DNA from: Clostridia bacterium
GTDB taxonomy: Bacteria > Bacillota > Clostridia > Christensenellales > CAG-917
NCBI GenBank assembly: GCA_017500745.1
Contig: JAFVYE010000075.1
Location: 1 to 16,119 of the forward strand
Direction of reading: 5' to 3'
DNA: 16,119 nucleotides
Shown piece after piece: positions 1-6,696 of this stretch; within the stretch, counting starts at the first letter, position 1, and every line of letters begins with the position of its first letter. The notes under the pieces are model-generated. The model saw only the letters and a list, made by a program, of their open reading frames with translations. It was not told the origin of the DNA and searched no databases. The position numbers and the translations under genes are program-made.

Positions 1-2
1 AG

Positions 3-95
3 GGTGTGCTGTCAAACACCATCTACCTTGGACTCAATTTGCAAATAGAGCGACTGCTCAAAGGAGTGGAAAAATGCCATACGATCCGTTTGTAA
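3..95 (+). CDS. 3' end of an upstream gene, possibly DUF5685 family
   Basis: Frame 3 is open from the window edge to a TAA at 93-95 and encodes 30 residues containing SNTIYLGLNLQIERLL. The stop lies 22 bases inside the next gene, whose ribosome binding site (AAGGAG) is within this reading frame, suggesting translational coupling. An amphipathic 'IIYLGL' ending placed directly before a J-domain gene reminds me of DUF5685 proteins, which commonly sit there in Clostridia. That identity is from memory and weak, because only the tail is visible. Frame 2 is also open upstream of base 74, so an N-terminal extension of the J-domain gene cannot be fully excluded, but the good ribosome binding site argues for the ATG at 74. 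Confidence 0.5.
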   Translation, partial: GVLSNTIYLGLNLQIERLLKGVEKCHTIRL

Positions 96-703
96 TTCTG
101 GGCGTAGAAAAGGGCGCAACCCAAAGCGAAATCCTTGAAGCATACAAGGAAAAACGTGCACACTATCAACAATTAGTATTTGAAGAAGGCGACACGGGGG
201 CAGATGCTGCTCGTATGCTTGAAGAACTTGACAAGGCATATCAACTTGCCATGGAGTACTCCCATGACAGCGCCACTGTGGACAGTGACGATTTTTATGA
301 TGCATTTGCTGACGTCAAGTCTGCCATCAAGGAAAAGAACTTTGGCAGAGCACAAAATCTTCTTGACAACATGTCAAACCGCAATGGGGAATGGCACTAT
401 TATCAAGCCATTGTTTACTATGAAAAGAGTTGGCTTAATGAAGGCAAAAAACAACTTGAAATCGCCCTCTCCCTTGAGCCGGGCAATGAAAAGTATCAAC
501 GTGCCCTTGACAATATGAAAAAGAAGATTGACGGCACCAATGCTTTCAAGGAAAACAGACATACTCATCAAACTCAACACAATTACGAGCGCAGTTATCA
601 ACAACAAGACGCATCATACAGTTGTTGCAGAGCATGTGAAGCACTTTGGTGCGCAGACTGTTGCTGTGAGTGTATGGGTGGCGACTGCATCAGCTGTTGC
701 TAA
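74..703 (+). CDS. Degenerate J-domain protein with Cys-rich C-terminus
   Basis: 209 residues. Residues 3-65 have the J-domain layout (YDPFVILGVEKGATQSEI, then a helix ending in ELDKAYQLAM). The HPD tripeptide that triggers DnaK ATPase is replaced by His30-Tyr31-Gln32, so canonical Hsp70 stimulation is unlikely. Residues about 75-150 form two or three helical repeats resembling TPRs (YYQAIVYYEKSWLNEGKKQL, then ALSLEPGNEKYQRAL). A polar Gln/His-rich linker follows. The last 26 residues (184-209) hold 11 cysteines, with the pattern CADCCCECMGGD, suited to metal or redox binding or lipidation. AAGGAG lies 7 bases before the ATG. The gene overlaps the upstream frame and is one base from the downstream membrane-protein gene, so the two are probably co-translated. 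J-like proteins with such tails occur in Clostridia, but their function is not known to me. Confidence 0.85.
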   Translation: MPYDPFVILGVEKGATQSEILEAYKEKRAHYQQLVFEEGDTGADAARMLEELDKAYQLAMEYSHDSATVDSDDFYDAFADVKSAIKEKNFGRAQNLLDNMSNRNGEWHYYQAIVYYEKSWLNEGKKQLEIALSLEPGNEKYQRALDNMKKKIDGTNAFKENRHTHQTQHNYERSYQQQDASYSCCRACEALWCADCCCECMGGDCISCC

Positions 704-704
704 G

Positions 705-1301
705 ATGAAAAGAAAGGGCAATAGACAACAACTAATATATCAACTTGCGCTGGGTGGCATATCATCTGCCATAGCTTTGTTGCTTGTTTGGCTGTCTGTT
801 GTTGTGCGCTATGGCACAATAGGTTTTTTTGTTGCCGCATGTGTTGCGCTTCTCGTGCCCCTTTCTCAAAGATATTATTTTGCAACCATATCAGCATACG
901 TTGTATCCTCCCTGTTGGCCTTTGCCATAGTGGGGGATATTTTTATGATTTCGGGCTACGTTGTGTGCCTTGCACCTTTGTCAATTATGTCAGGCATAAT
1001 GCTTGAAAAAAAGGTAAAATGGTATATTGCAATGCCCATAAAAGCGGTATTTTCTGGGCTTGCGCTCGCCTTTTTATACTACGTTGCGGGCACCATTATG
1101 ATATCGCCGGACATCATTGGCGAAGTGCCTTTTTGGGCAGTTGAGCTTGTGGGGATTGTGGCGCTCATCCTTGTTGACCTCCTCATGAACGAGGTGTACA
1201 AGGTCCTCAAAGTGAGGGTGGAAAGGGTGCTCCGAAAGCGAGTCAAAGAGGTTGAGGATGAAGAGGAGGAGGATGTCAATCCTTTTGACAACGAGGAATA
1301 A
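705..1301 (+). CDS. Multi-pass membrane protein with acidic tail
   Basis: 198 residues from the ATG at 705, one base after the stop of the J-domain gene. An in-frame extension back to 528 exists but runs inside the upstream gene and is not credible. There is no clear ribosome binding site, which fits translational coupling. Five or six hydrophobic segments are visible at roughly 14-34, 38-54, 58-79, 81-100, 108-133 and 142-162. They are followed by a basic amphipathic stretch (KVLKVRVERVLRKRV) and a strongly acidic end (EDEEEED, 184-190). The small compact bundle with short loops resembles ECF-transporter S components in general layout, but I see no diagnostic motif, so no function is assigned. 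The arrangement suggests it partners the J-like protein at the membrane. A terminator follows directly. Confidence 0.8.
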   Translation: MKRKGNRQQLIYQLALGGISSAIALLLVWLSVVVRYGTIGFFVAACVALLVPLSQRYYFATISAYVVSSLLAFAIVGDIFMISGYVVCLAPLSIMSGIMLEKKVKWYIAMPIKAVFSGLALAFLYYVAGTIMISPDIIGEVPFWAVELVGIVALILVDLLMNEVYKVLKVRVERVLRKRVKEVEDEEEEDVNPFDNEE

Positions 1302-1326
1302 ATCCGAGTTCTAACCCAATGAAATC

Positions 1327-1357
1327 AAAAAGCAAGAGAAATCCTCTTGCTTTTTTT
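1327..1357. terminator. Bidirectional intrinsic terminator
   Basis: AAAAAGCAAGAG and CTCTTGCTTTTT form a 12-bp stem around a 5-base loop (AAATC) and run into a tract of seven T. Because the left arm starts with A residues, the reverse strand also gives a T-ended hairpin. It can therefore end both the membrane-protein transcript and the converging ArsR-type gene. Confidence 0.88.
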
Positions 1358-1391
1358 GATGAAAACAGCAACTTTGTTGCAGCCAAAAAAA

Positions 1392-1733
1392 TCAATATTT
1401 CATATAACCAAGAAACTCTGCCCCTGCAGATATGACCCCTTCAATTTTTTTGTTTTTGAGAGAGTAGAAAACAATCTTGCCCTCTCGCCTGCATCTGACA
1501 ATCCCGGCAGAGCGAAGATATCTCAGCTGGTGTGAACAAGTGGTTTGGTTGAGCCCAAGGATCAAGCAGAGGTCGCTGACACACATTTCGCTGATTGAAA
1601 GGGCGCAGATGATTTTTGTCCGAGTTGCATCGGCACATGCGCTGAAAAACTCCGACAAGGAGTAAAGCACCGCATTCCGTGGCAAATAGGTTTTTACGAG
1701 GGTTGCTGTTTCGGTGTCAAGTAATGTTTCCAT
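1392..1733 (-). CDS. ArsR/SmtB-family winged-helix repressor
   Basis: 113 residues, the normal size for ArsR proteins. A helix-turn-helix spans about 48-78 (CVSDLCLILGLNQTTCSHQL, then LRSAG) and is followed by a beta-wing (RREGKIVFYSL, 82-92). Family members are dimeric repressors released by metals or other thiol-reactive signals. The metal motif ELCVCDLC of classical ArsR is partly kept: Cys51 and Cys56 are present, but the middle Cys is Ser53. Other cysteines are at 33, 43, 66 and 81. The ligand is therefore uncertain. It is transcribed away from a 52-residue Cys-tailed membrane peptide, with 90 bases between the two starts, so that peptide is the obvious candidate target besides itself. 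The best Shine-Dalgarno (AGGTG) is about 13 bases from the ATG, so the start is only moderately sure. Confidence 0.9.
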   Translation of the reverse strand: METLLDTETATLVKTYLPRNAVLYSLSEFFSACADATRTKIICALSISEMCVSDLCLILGLNQTTCSHQLRYLRSAGIVRCRREGKIVFYSLKNKKIEGVISAGAEFLGYMKY

Positions 1734-1767
1734 ATCATCATATTAGCACCTGTATTCCTGAAAAATC

Positions 1768-1798
1768 TTGCACCTTTTGTCCAATCCCATCGTATATT
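1768..1798 (+). promoter_or_regulatory. Possible promoter of the small Cys-tailed peptide gene
   Basis: TTGCAC (1768-1773) and TATATT (1793-1798) are separated by 19 bases, longer than ideal. The hexamer GCACCT occurs twice in this divergent region (1746-1751 and 1770-1775), the second copy overlapping the -35. It could be a binding-site half for the divergent ArsR-type repressor, but no clear dyad is seen. Confidence 0.3.
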
Positions 1799-1823
1799 GT
1801 GAAAAAAGCAAAAAGGTGGGGAT

Positions 1824-1982
1824 ATGTTTGACAACAATTGGTACTTGTTTCTTCTCATAGTGTTTTTGGTCTTTGCTGGGGATGGTGGGCTTTCAAACAC
1901 CGAAATTGCGGTGATGGGTGCCATACTTCTTGCTCTCACGTTGACGGAGGGTGTGCCCAACGGCAACGGATGTTGTTGCTGA
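1824..1982 (+). CDS. Small membrane peptide ending in Cys-Cys-Cys
   Basis: 52 residues. A strong ribosome binding site (AAGGTGGGG) lies 2 bases before the ATG with its AAGG core about 7 bases away, and a terminator follows 10 bases after the stop. The peptide begins MFDNNWYLFLLIVFLVFAGD, a membrane segment at about 6-19. A second hydrophobic stretch is at about 29-41 (IAVMGAILLALTL), and it ends in GNGCCC. It belongs by appearance to the very small Trp/Gly-rich membrane peptides common near sporulation or envelope genes in Bacillota, but I cannot name a family. The three terminal cysteines echo the Cys-rich end of the J-like protein nearby. Divergence from an ArsR-type regulator suggests metal or thiol-stress control (inference). 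Confidence 0.72.
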   Translation: MFDNNWYLFLLIVFLVFAGDGGLSNTEIAVMGAILLALTLTEGVPNGNGCCC

Positions 1983-1992
1983 ATATCCTCAC

Positions 1993-2022
1993 AAATAAGC
2001 CGAGTTAATTCTCGGCTTATTT
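1993..2022 (+). terminator. Intrinsic terminator after the small peptide gene
   Basis: AAATAAGCCGAG and CTCGGCTTATTT pair perfectly over 12 bp with a 6-base loop (TTAATT), followed by an A/T-rich tail. It separates the small gene from uvrC. Confidence 0.85.
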
Positions 2023-2027
2023 ATATA

Positions 2028-2056
2028 TTTACTTATTGCGTTTTTTGGGCTATAAT
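2028..2056 (+). promoter_or_regulatory. uvrC sigma-A-type promoter, directly before the ATG
   Basis: TTTACT (2028-2033), a 17-base spacer and a perfect TATAAT (2051-2056). The expected transcription start, about 7 bases after the -10, falls on the uvrC ATG at 2063, so the transcript would have essentially no leader. Confidence 0.65.
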
Positions 2057-2062
2057 ATAGCC

Positions 2063-3889
2063 ATGGTTGATTTCAAGTTGAAACTCAAAGACGTCCCCGA
2101 CAATCCCGGCGTGTATCTCATGTTGGACAAAGAGGGCAATATAATCTACGTTGGCAAAGCCAAAAATCTGAAAAATCGGCTTCGCCAGTATTTCCATAAC
2201 TCCGTAAAGACGGCAAAGGTCATGGCAATGCTTGAGCACGTGGATGATTTCAGATATATCATTTGCGCCAGCGAAGTGGACGCTCTTGTCACAGAAAACA
2301 ACTTGATAAAGAAGCATATGCCTCACTACAACATCCTCCTCAAAGATGACAAGGCCTATCCTTTTGTGAGGATAAATCTCAAAGAGGACTATCCCACCAT
2401 ATCCTTGGTGCGTTCTCTCAAAAATGACGGGGCAAAGTATTTTGGCCCATATATGCAGTCTGTCAACATCCGTGACATCTTTGACCTCATCCACTCTGCG
2501 TTTATGGTGAGAGATTGCAATCGTGATCTTTCAAGACCATCCCGTCCTTGCCTCAACGCTCATCTTGGAAGGTGCATAGCACCTTGTGCGCACAAAGTGA
2601 CCAAAGAGGACTATCGCAAAGAGGTTATGAAGGTGGTTGACTTCCTCAAGGGCAACGACAAAGAGGTGGAAAGAGTGCTCACCGACAAGATGCTTTCCTT
2701 TGCAGAGGAGGAAAACTTTGAGGTGGCACAAAAATACAAAGAGAAACTGCAAGTCCTTGACAAGCTTGTGCGCAAGCAAGTGTCCGCCCTCCCCAAAGAC
2801 TTCAATCTTGACGTCTTTGCCTACGAAACAAATGGAGTTAGGACTGCGGTGAACATGATGGTTGTCCGAGGTGGCAAATTGGTCGGGGCAGAAAACTCTG
2901 TGTTTGAGGGCGTTGATGAAAGCTTGACCTCCTATCTCATGCAGTTTTACACCTACAATCCCCCAGTTTGTGATGAAATCATCACAGACGCCGTCACAGA
3001 CGGCAAGGCGCTGGAAACTGCGTTGAGTGACATTGTTGGACGCAAAATCCACGTTCTTGAACCAAAGCAAGGGGTGCGCAAGCAACTTCTTGATTTGGCC
3101 CATGCCAACGCAACGGACGCTCTTGAAAAGCACGGAACAATTGAAAGGCGAAAGGAAATCCGCACCATAGGAGCAGTCAAACAACTGGCAGAGTTGCTTG
3201 CTCTCCCCACTTTGCCAAACAGGATTGAGTGTTTTGACATATCTCACGTGTCTGGCGTTGACAAGGTGTCAAGTATGGTGGTTTTTGAGGGTGGCGAGCC
3301 AAAGAAATCCCATTACAGAAAGTTCAAAATCAAGACGGTTGAGGGCAACAATGATTTTGCCTCAATGAAGGAAACATTGACACGCAGGCTTGAACGATTA
3401 AACAACCCTGACGAAACAGACGAGAGCTTCCGCACGTTGCCCGATCTCATTGTGGTTGACGGCGGAAAGGGCCAGCTGACCTATGCCATTGAAGCCCTTG
3501 CAAAAGCTGGCAGAAGTGACATAGCACTCATATCTCTTGCAGAAAGAGAGGAGGAGGTTTTTGTTGCCTCTGCACCCAAAACAAGGGTTATGTTGTCAAA
3601 GGACACCGTGGCTCTTCAGCTGTTGCAACGTGTCCGTGACGAAGCCCACCGATTTGCAATCACGTATCATCGCAACCTCCACGGCAAGCGTATGACGGAG
3701 TCGGTCTTGCGTGAAATTGAGGGGGTTGGAAAAGTCAAGAGTGCTTCTCTCATCAAGAAGTTTGGATCGGTTGAGAATATCCGCAGAGCAACCGTTGAGG
3801 AGATTGCCTCTGTTGACGGATTTTCCATCAATTCCGCAGAGAAGTTGAAACAAAATCTTGAAACCGCTCTTGCGGACAAAAACAAGTGA
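2063..3889 (+). CDS. uvrC: UvrABC system protein C (excinuclease subunit)
   Basis: 608 residues, the usual UvrC length. UvrC makes both incisions around bulky DNA lesions after UvrB loading. The N-terminal GIY-YIG nuclease shows PGVYLM (15-20) and IIYVGKAKNLKNRL (from 27). The UvrB-interacting UVR helix pair is at about 200-235 (DKMLSFAEEENFEVAQKYKE). The RNase H-like C-terminal nuclease keeps its Asp-Asp-His triad: D392 in ECFDISHVSG, D466 in VVDGGKGQL and H529 in DEAHRFA. Helix-hairpin-helix motifs follow near the end (IEGVGKVKSASLIKKFG). The start at 2063 gives the family-typical N-terminus; the upstream TTG at 2036 would add residues read through the promoter. No Shine-Dalgarno precedes the ATG; instead a -10 box ends 6 bases upstream. 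Confidence 0.98.
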   Translation: MVDFKLKLKDVPDNPGVYLMLDKEGNIIYVGKAKNLKNRLRQYFHNSVKTAKVMAMLEHVDDFRYIICASEVDALVTENNLIKKHMPHYNILLKDDKAYPFVRINLKEDYPTISLVRSLKNDGAKYFGPYMQSVNIRDIFDLIHSAFMVRDCNRDLSRPSRPCLNAHLGRCIAPCAHKVTKEDYRKEVMKVVDFLKGNDKEVERVLTDKMLSFAEEENFEVAQKYKEKLQVLDKLVRKQVSALPKDFNLDVFAYETNGVRTAVNMMVVRGGKLVGAENSVFEGVDESLTSYLMQFYTYNPPVCDEIITDAVTDGKALETALSDIVGRKIHVLEPKQGVRKQLLDLAHANATDALEKHGTIERRKEIRTIGAVKQLAELLALPTLPNRIECFDISHVSGVDKVSSMVVFEGGEPKKSHYRKFKIKTVEGNNDFASMKETLTRRLERLNNPDETDESFRTLPDLIVVDGGKGQLTYAIEALAKAGRSDIALISLAEREEEVFVASAPKTRVMLSKDTVALQLLQRVRDEAHRFAITYHRNLHGKRMTESVLREIEGVGKVKSASLIKKFGSVENIRRATVEEIASVDGFSINSAEKLKQNLETALADKNK

Positions 3890-3910
3890 GGCCACAACTT
3901 GTTGTAAATG

Positions 3911-3929
3911 TAAAATTGAAACAATTTTA
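3911..3929 (+). terminator. A/T-rich hairpin after uvrC, weak terminator candidate
   Basis: TAAAATTG and CAATTTTA form an 8-bp stem with an AAA loop, 22 bases after uvrC. The stem has one G-C pair and no T tract beyond its own 3' arm, so termination would be weak. Confidence 0.4.
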
Positions 3930-3932
3930 TAG

Positions 3933-3961
3933 TTGAGTGTAAAGGGGATTTCGGGTATAAT
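3933..3961 (+). promoter_or_regulatory. Sigma-A-type promoter for the murB operon
   Basis: TTGAGT (3933-3938), exactly 17 bases, then TATAAT (3956-3961). This is one of the best promoter matches in the window. The start would be near 3968, leaving a leader of about 110 bases before murB. The leader contains the 12-base palindrome GACAAATTTGTC at 4003-4014. Confidence 0.7.
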
Positions 3962-4079
3962 AATCTACGCTTCACATTTGGGCACAAACAAAAACCTTAT
4001 GTGACAAATTTGTCCGCCAACAGTTGCTACAATTGCCGTAATCGGTCAAAAACAAGGAGCAGGGCACGTATAGTATTGT

Positions 4080-4910
4080 ATGAAAAAGCTGTACAATTTG
4101 CCCGCAAAGATCCTTTCAACCTACGGTGGACATGGCATTGTAGACGCTGTGCTCATGCCCAACACAATAGATGAGTTTGTCACCGCAATGACCACCGAAC
4201 GGGGATTATTTGTCCTTGGAGGCGGGTCAAACACCATTATACCAGACGGCAAAAACAACCTGAAAATTCTGTCAACAAAACTGCTTGACGAGGTTGTGTT
4301 TGATAAAGATGAGGTGAGAGTGCAATGTGGTGCAAAACTACCTCGTCTTATAAAAGAATGCTCTTTGAGAGGGCTTGGAGGACTTGGATTTCTTGCAGGT
4401 GTGCCTGCATCGGTTGGCGGTGCAACGAGGATGAATGCAGGGGCGTTTGGACGCGAATTTGGGGATTACATCTCAAAAATGACTGTGTTAAGTGCCGATT
4501 GTGTCGTCAAAGACATATACCCGCCCTATAACTTCAGTTATAGACAAGGGGTGGACGACATTGTCATAGAGGTCACGTTGCGCCTTCAATCATCCACCCG
4601 AGAGCAGTGCGAAAGAGAGTGCCAAATCCATCAGAATATGCGAAGAGCCAAGCAACCAAAAGGGCGTAGCATTGGCAGTACTTTCAAAAACACAGGTCTT
4701 GGTGCTGGCTACTATATTGACAGCTTAGGGCTCAAAGGCCTCACCATTGGTGGAGCACAGATATCAACAAAACACGCCAACTTCATCTTGAACCTGGGGG
4801 ACGGCTCGGCACAGGACTTTTTGTCTTTGGTGGAGGTTGCCAAAACAGGTGTGAGAGAGGAGTTTGGAGTGGAACTACAAGAGGAATTTATTTTTTTGGG
4901 TGAACAATGA
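4080..4910 (+). CDS. murB: UDP-N-acetylenolpyruvoylglucosamine reductase
   Basis: 276 residues, toward the short end for MurB. It is an FAD enzyme that reduces enolpyruvyl-UDP-GlcNAc to UDP-N-acetylmuramate in cytoplasmic peptidoglycan synthesis. The FAD-binding motifs GGGSN (47-51) and GVPASVGGATRMNAGAFG (107-124) are clear. Tyr154-Arg155 match the substrate-site YR. Ser200 in GSTFKN is the proton-donating serine, and Glu269 in LQEEFIFLG fits the C-terminal catalytic glutamate. The common FKNP is FKNT here. The frame has a stop at 4071, so ATG 4080 is the first possible start. Its best Shine-Dalgarno (AAGGAG, 4054-4059) is 20 bases away, which is too far to be normal. Its stop overlaps the next start by ATGA. 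Confidence 0.96.
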   Translation: MKKLYNLPAKILSTYGGHGIVDAVLMPNTIDEFVTAMTTERGLFVLGGGSNTIIPDGKNNLKILSTKLLDEVVFDKDEVRVQCGAKLPRLIKECSLRGLGGLGFLAGVPASVGGATRMNAGAFGREFGDYISKMTVLSADCVVKDIYPPYNFSYRQGVDDIVIEVTLRLQSSTREQCERECQIHQNMRRAKQPKGRSIGSTFKNTGLGAGYYIDSLGLKGLTIGGAQISTKHANFILNLGDGSAQDFLSLVEVAKTGVREEFGVELQEEFIFLGEQ

Positions 4911-5665
4911 AATTTGTTGGCGACTATCACACACATACCTTGGCAAGTGACGGCACGGGCTTTGTCCGTGACAATCTTCGCTATGCCGAAAAACGTGGTC
5001 TTGAAGAGGTGGCAATCACGGATCACTCCTTCACTTGCTTCCTTTGCCATATGACAAGGTGGAAATTCAACCTTCAAGAAAAGGCAATAAAAAAATATCT
5101 TGACAGCACAAAGTCATCCCTCAAAGTGTATCACGGTGTTGAGGGAAACTTGCTTGGTTTTGACGGATATCTTGACGTGCCCGATGACGTCATCAAGAGA
5201 TGTGACGTGTTGCACCTTGGTTTTCATAGATATCTCAAAATCCACGTGGCGTTTAAGTACGCCAAATACGTCTTTACCAACGGCTTTGGGCCCAAAAGGG
5301 CAAAAGAAAAAATCAAAGACCTCAACACAGAGTCCTATCTCAAGGCCATGGACACCTATCCCATTGACGTGCTTGTACATCTTGGACATCGTTGTCCTGT
5401 CAACGTGGATGCTGTACTCAAAAAGGCGGCAGAAAAGGGCATATACGTAGAGTTCAACGAGAAGCACGTGGACGTCCTTGAAAAGAACATTGAAACCATA
5501 CTTGACAGCGGAGTCAAACTCATTGTTGGATCGGACGCTCACAACTACAAAAAGATTGGACGTCTTGACCAAGTTGCCAAATTTATAGAAAAATATCAAA
5601 TCCCCGAGGAAAGAATATTCGGCTTGGGCGCAAAGCCCACCTTTAAGGACAAGAACAATGGCTGA
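4907..5665 (+). CDS. PHP-domain metal-dependent phosphatase
   Basis: 252 residues, YcdX/HisK-like PHP family. The metal ligands of a trinuclear PHP site appear in order: His8 and His10 (DYHTHT), Asp15, His40 (ITDH), Glu79 (GVEGN), His107 (LGFH), His158 (LVHLGH), then Asp210 and His212 (GSDAH). The protein is therefore probably an active phosphoesterase; the substrate is unknown. PHP proteins beside murB and whiA are a conserved Clostridia neighbourhood, but their role there has not been settled to my knowledge. The start overlaps the murB stop (ATGA), and the end overlaps whiA by 8 bases, implying coupled translation. Odd detail: a CFLCH pair of cysteines (44-48) sits next to the His40 ligand. 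Confidence 0.93.
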   Translation: MKFVGDYHTHTLASDGTGFVRDNLRYAEKRGLEEVAITDHSFTCFLCHMTRWKFNLQEKAIKKYLDSTKSSLKVYHGVEGNLLGFDGYLDVPDDVIKRCDVLHLGFHRYLKIHVAFKYAKYVFTNGFGPKRAKEKIKDLNTESYLKAMDTYPIDVLVHLGHRCPVNVDAVLKKAAEKGIYVEFNEKHVDVLEKNIETILDSGVKLIVGSDAHNYKKIGRLDQVAKFIEKYQIPEERIFGLGAKPTFKDKNNG

Positions 5666-6629
5666 CACATCATTTAGAAATTCAGTTGTGGAGGAAATCA
5701 TCTCCACCCCCATTACAGACGGCGACAGCGTGTTTGCCCTTGTGTCTGCAATTGCAAAAAACGCAGGGGTTATCCTCATCAACAAAAAGCGCATCAACCT
5801 TGTGATGTCCGTGGACAGCTATGCCGTGGCGATGTATTTGGTTGAAGCACTCAAAAGCGTCTATCCCATCGAGTTTGAAATCTCTTGCGATGAGATAAAA
5901 TCCGGCCCAAAAAAGGGAGAGAGAGCATTCACGGTGGCGGTGCAAACCGGCTTTACAAAGCAAGTGTTGTCAGACGCCCTCCTCATCACAGAGGACTCCT
6001 GTGGCGTAGAGCTTGAAGTGCCCGAAAAGTTTGCAAGAGAATATTCTCTTGCCGTCACCTATCTCAAAGGACTTTTCCTTGCGTCAGGAGGCATCTACGT
6101 GCCCTCCCTTGAAGGCGCAGAGGAAAAGAAGGACGGCTATCACTTTGAATATCGCCTTGAGGATGAAGAAACCGCGGTGAGTGTATGCAATCTGCTGGCG
6201 TCTCTTGGCATAAGCGCAAAGATAAACGAGAGAGGCAACGTGTGGCTTGTGTACATCAAGGATAAGGATGAGATTGTCAAGATCCTTGCAACCATGGAGC
6301 TTGGGGACACGGTGATGGCGCTCAGAAAAATCATTGACGAGAGAGAAACCGCCAATGCATTAAACCGAGCAGTAATTTGTGAAACCGCCAACCTTGACAA
6401 AACCTACGTGGCTGCCTCAAAGCACCTCCTTGCCATTGGCATAATTGAGGAGAGCGAGGGGCTTGAATCATTGCCTCCTGCACTTCAAGAAACAGCCCGC
6501 ATCCGCATGGAGTTTCAACAAGCGTCCTATGAGGAAATGGCAGAGATATTGGGCGTCAGCAAGAGTTGCTTGAACCATAGATTGCGCAAATTGGTTGAGA
6601 TAGCGGACCAAATCCAAAGCGCAGAATAG
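5658..6629 (+). CDS. whiA: DNA-binding protein WhiA
   Basis: 323 residues, typical for WhiA. The protein joins a LAGLIDADG-homing-endonuclease-like N-terminal fold (about 1-200, with YLKGLFLASGGIYVP) to a C-terminal helix-turn-helix (about 280-318, with SKSCLNHRLRKL). The conserved signature NRAVICETANLDKT starts at 236. In Streptomyces WhiA controls sporulation division; in Bacillus it affects division and chromosome segregation, and it is not a nuclease. AAGGA lies 8 bases before the ATG. The gene overlaps the PHP gene by 8 bases. In most Clostridia and Bacilli rapZ and yvcK/glmR stand immediately before whiA; here they are missing. Confidence 0.96.
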   Translation: MADTSFRNSVVEEIISTPITDGDSVFALVSAIAKNAGVILINKKRINLVMSVDSYAVAMYLVEALKSVYPIEFEISCDEIKSGPKKGERAFTVAVQTGFTKQVLSDALLITEDSCGVELEVPEKFAREYSLAVTYLKGLFLASGGIYVPSLEGAEEKKDGYHFEYRLEDEETAVSVCNLLASLGISAKINERGNVWLVYIKDKDEIVKILATMELGDTVMALRKIIDERETANALNRAVICETANLDKTYVAASKHLLAIGIIEESEGLESLPPALQETARIRMEFQQASYEEMAEILGVSKSCLNHRLRKLVEIADQIQSAE

Positions 6630-6633
6630 GCAC

Positions 6634-6662
6634 TTTACAACGCAAAACACAACAGATAAAAC
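6634..6662 (+). promoter_or_regulatory. Possible internal promoter for dnaE
   Basis: TTTACA (6634-6639), 17 bases, TAAAAC (6657-6662), in the 67-base gap between whiA and dnaE. It would start transcription about 28 bases before the dnaE ATG. The -35 is good and the -10 mediocre. A 14-base palindrome (AAAACA-TT-TGTTTT, 6658-6671) overlaps the -10 and start region. Confidence 0.4.
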
Positions 6663-6696
6663 ATTTGTTTTGTCAACAACATACACGGAGAAACAC

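Noticed and set aside
528..704. N-terminal extension of the membrane protein
   Set aside because: It overlaps the J-domain coding sequence in another frame; ATG 705 is one base past that stop and begins a normal membrane protein.
1694..1966. 90-codon - strand frame opposite the small peptide
   Set aside because: It overlaps the start of the ArsR-type gene in another frame and has no coding character.
2531..3247. 238-codon open frame on the - strand
   Set aside because: It lies opposite the UvrC catalytic region and has no recognisable domain.
5114..5797. 227-codon open frame on the - strand
   Set aside because: Opposite the PHP phosphatase and whiA, both with intact motifs; a shadow of biased codon use.
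6658..6671. AAAACA-TT-TGTTTT as a terminator after whiA
   Set aside because: An A/T-only 6-bp stem with a 2-base loop is too weak; dnaE probably continues in the operon or has its own promoter here.
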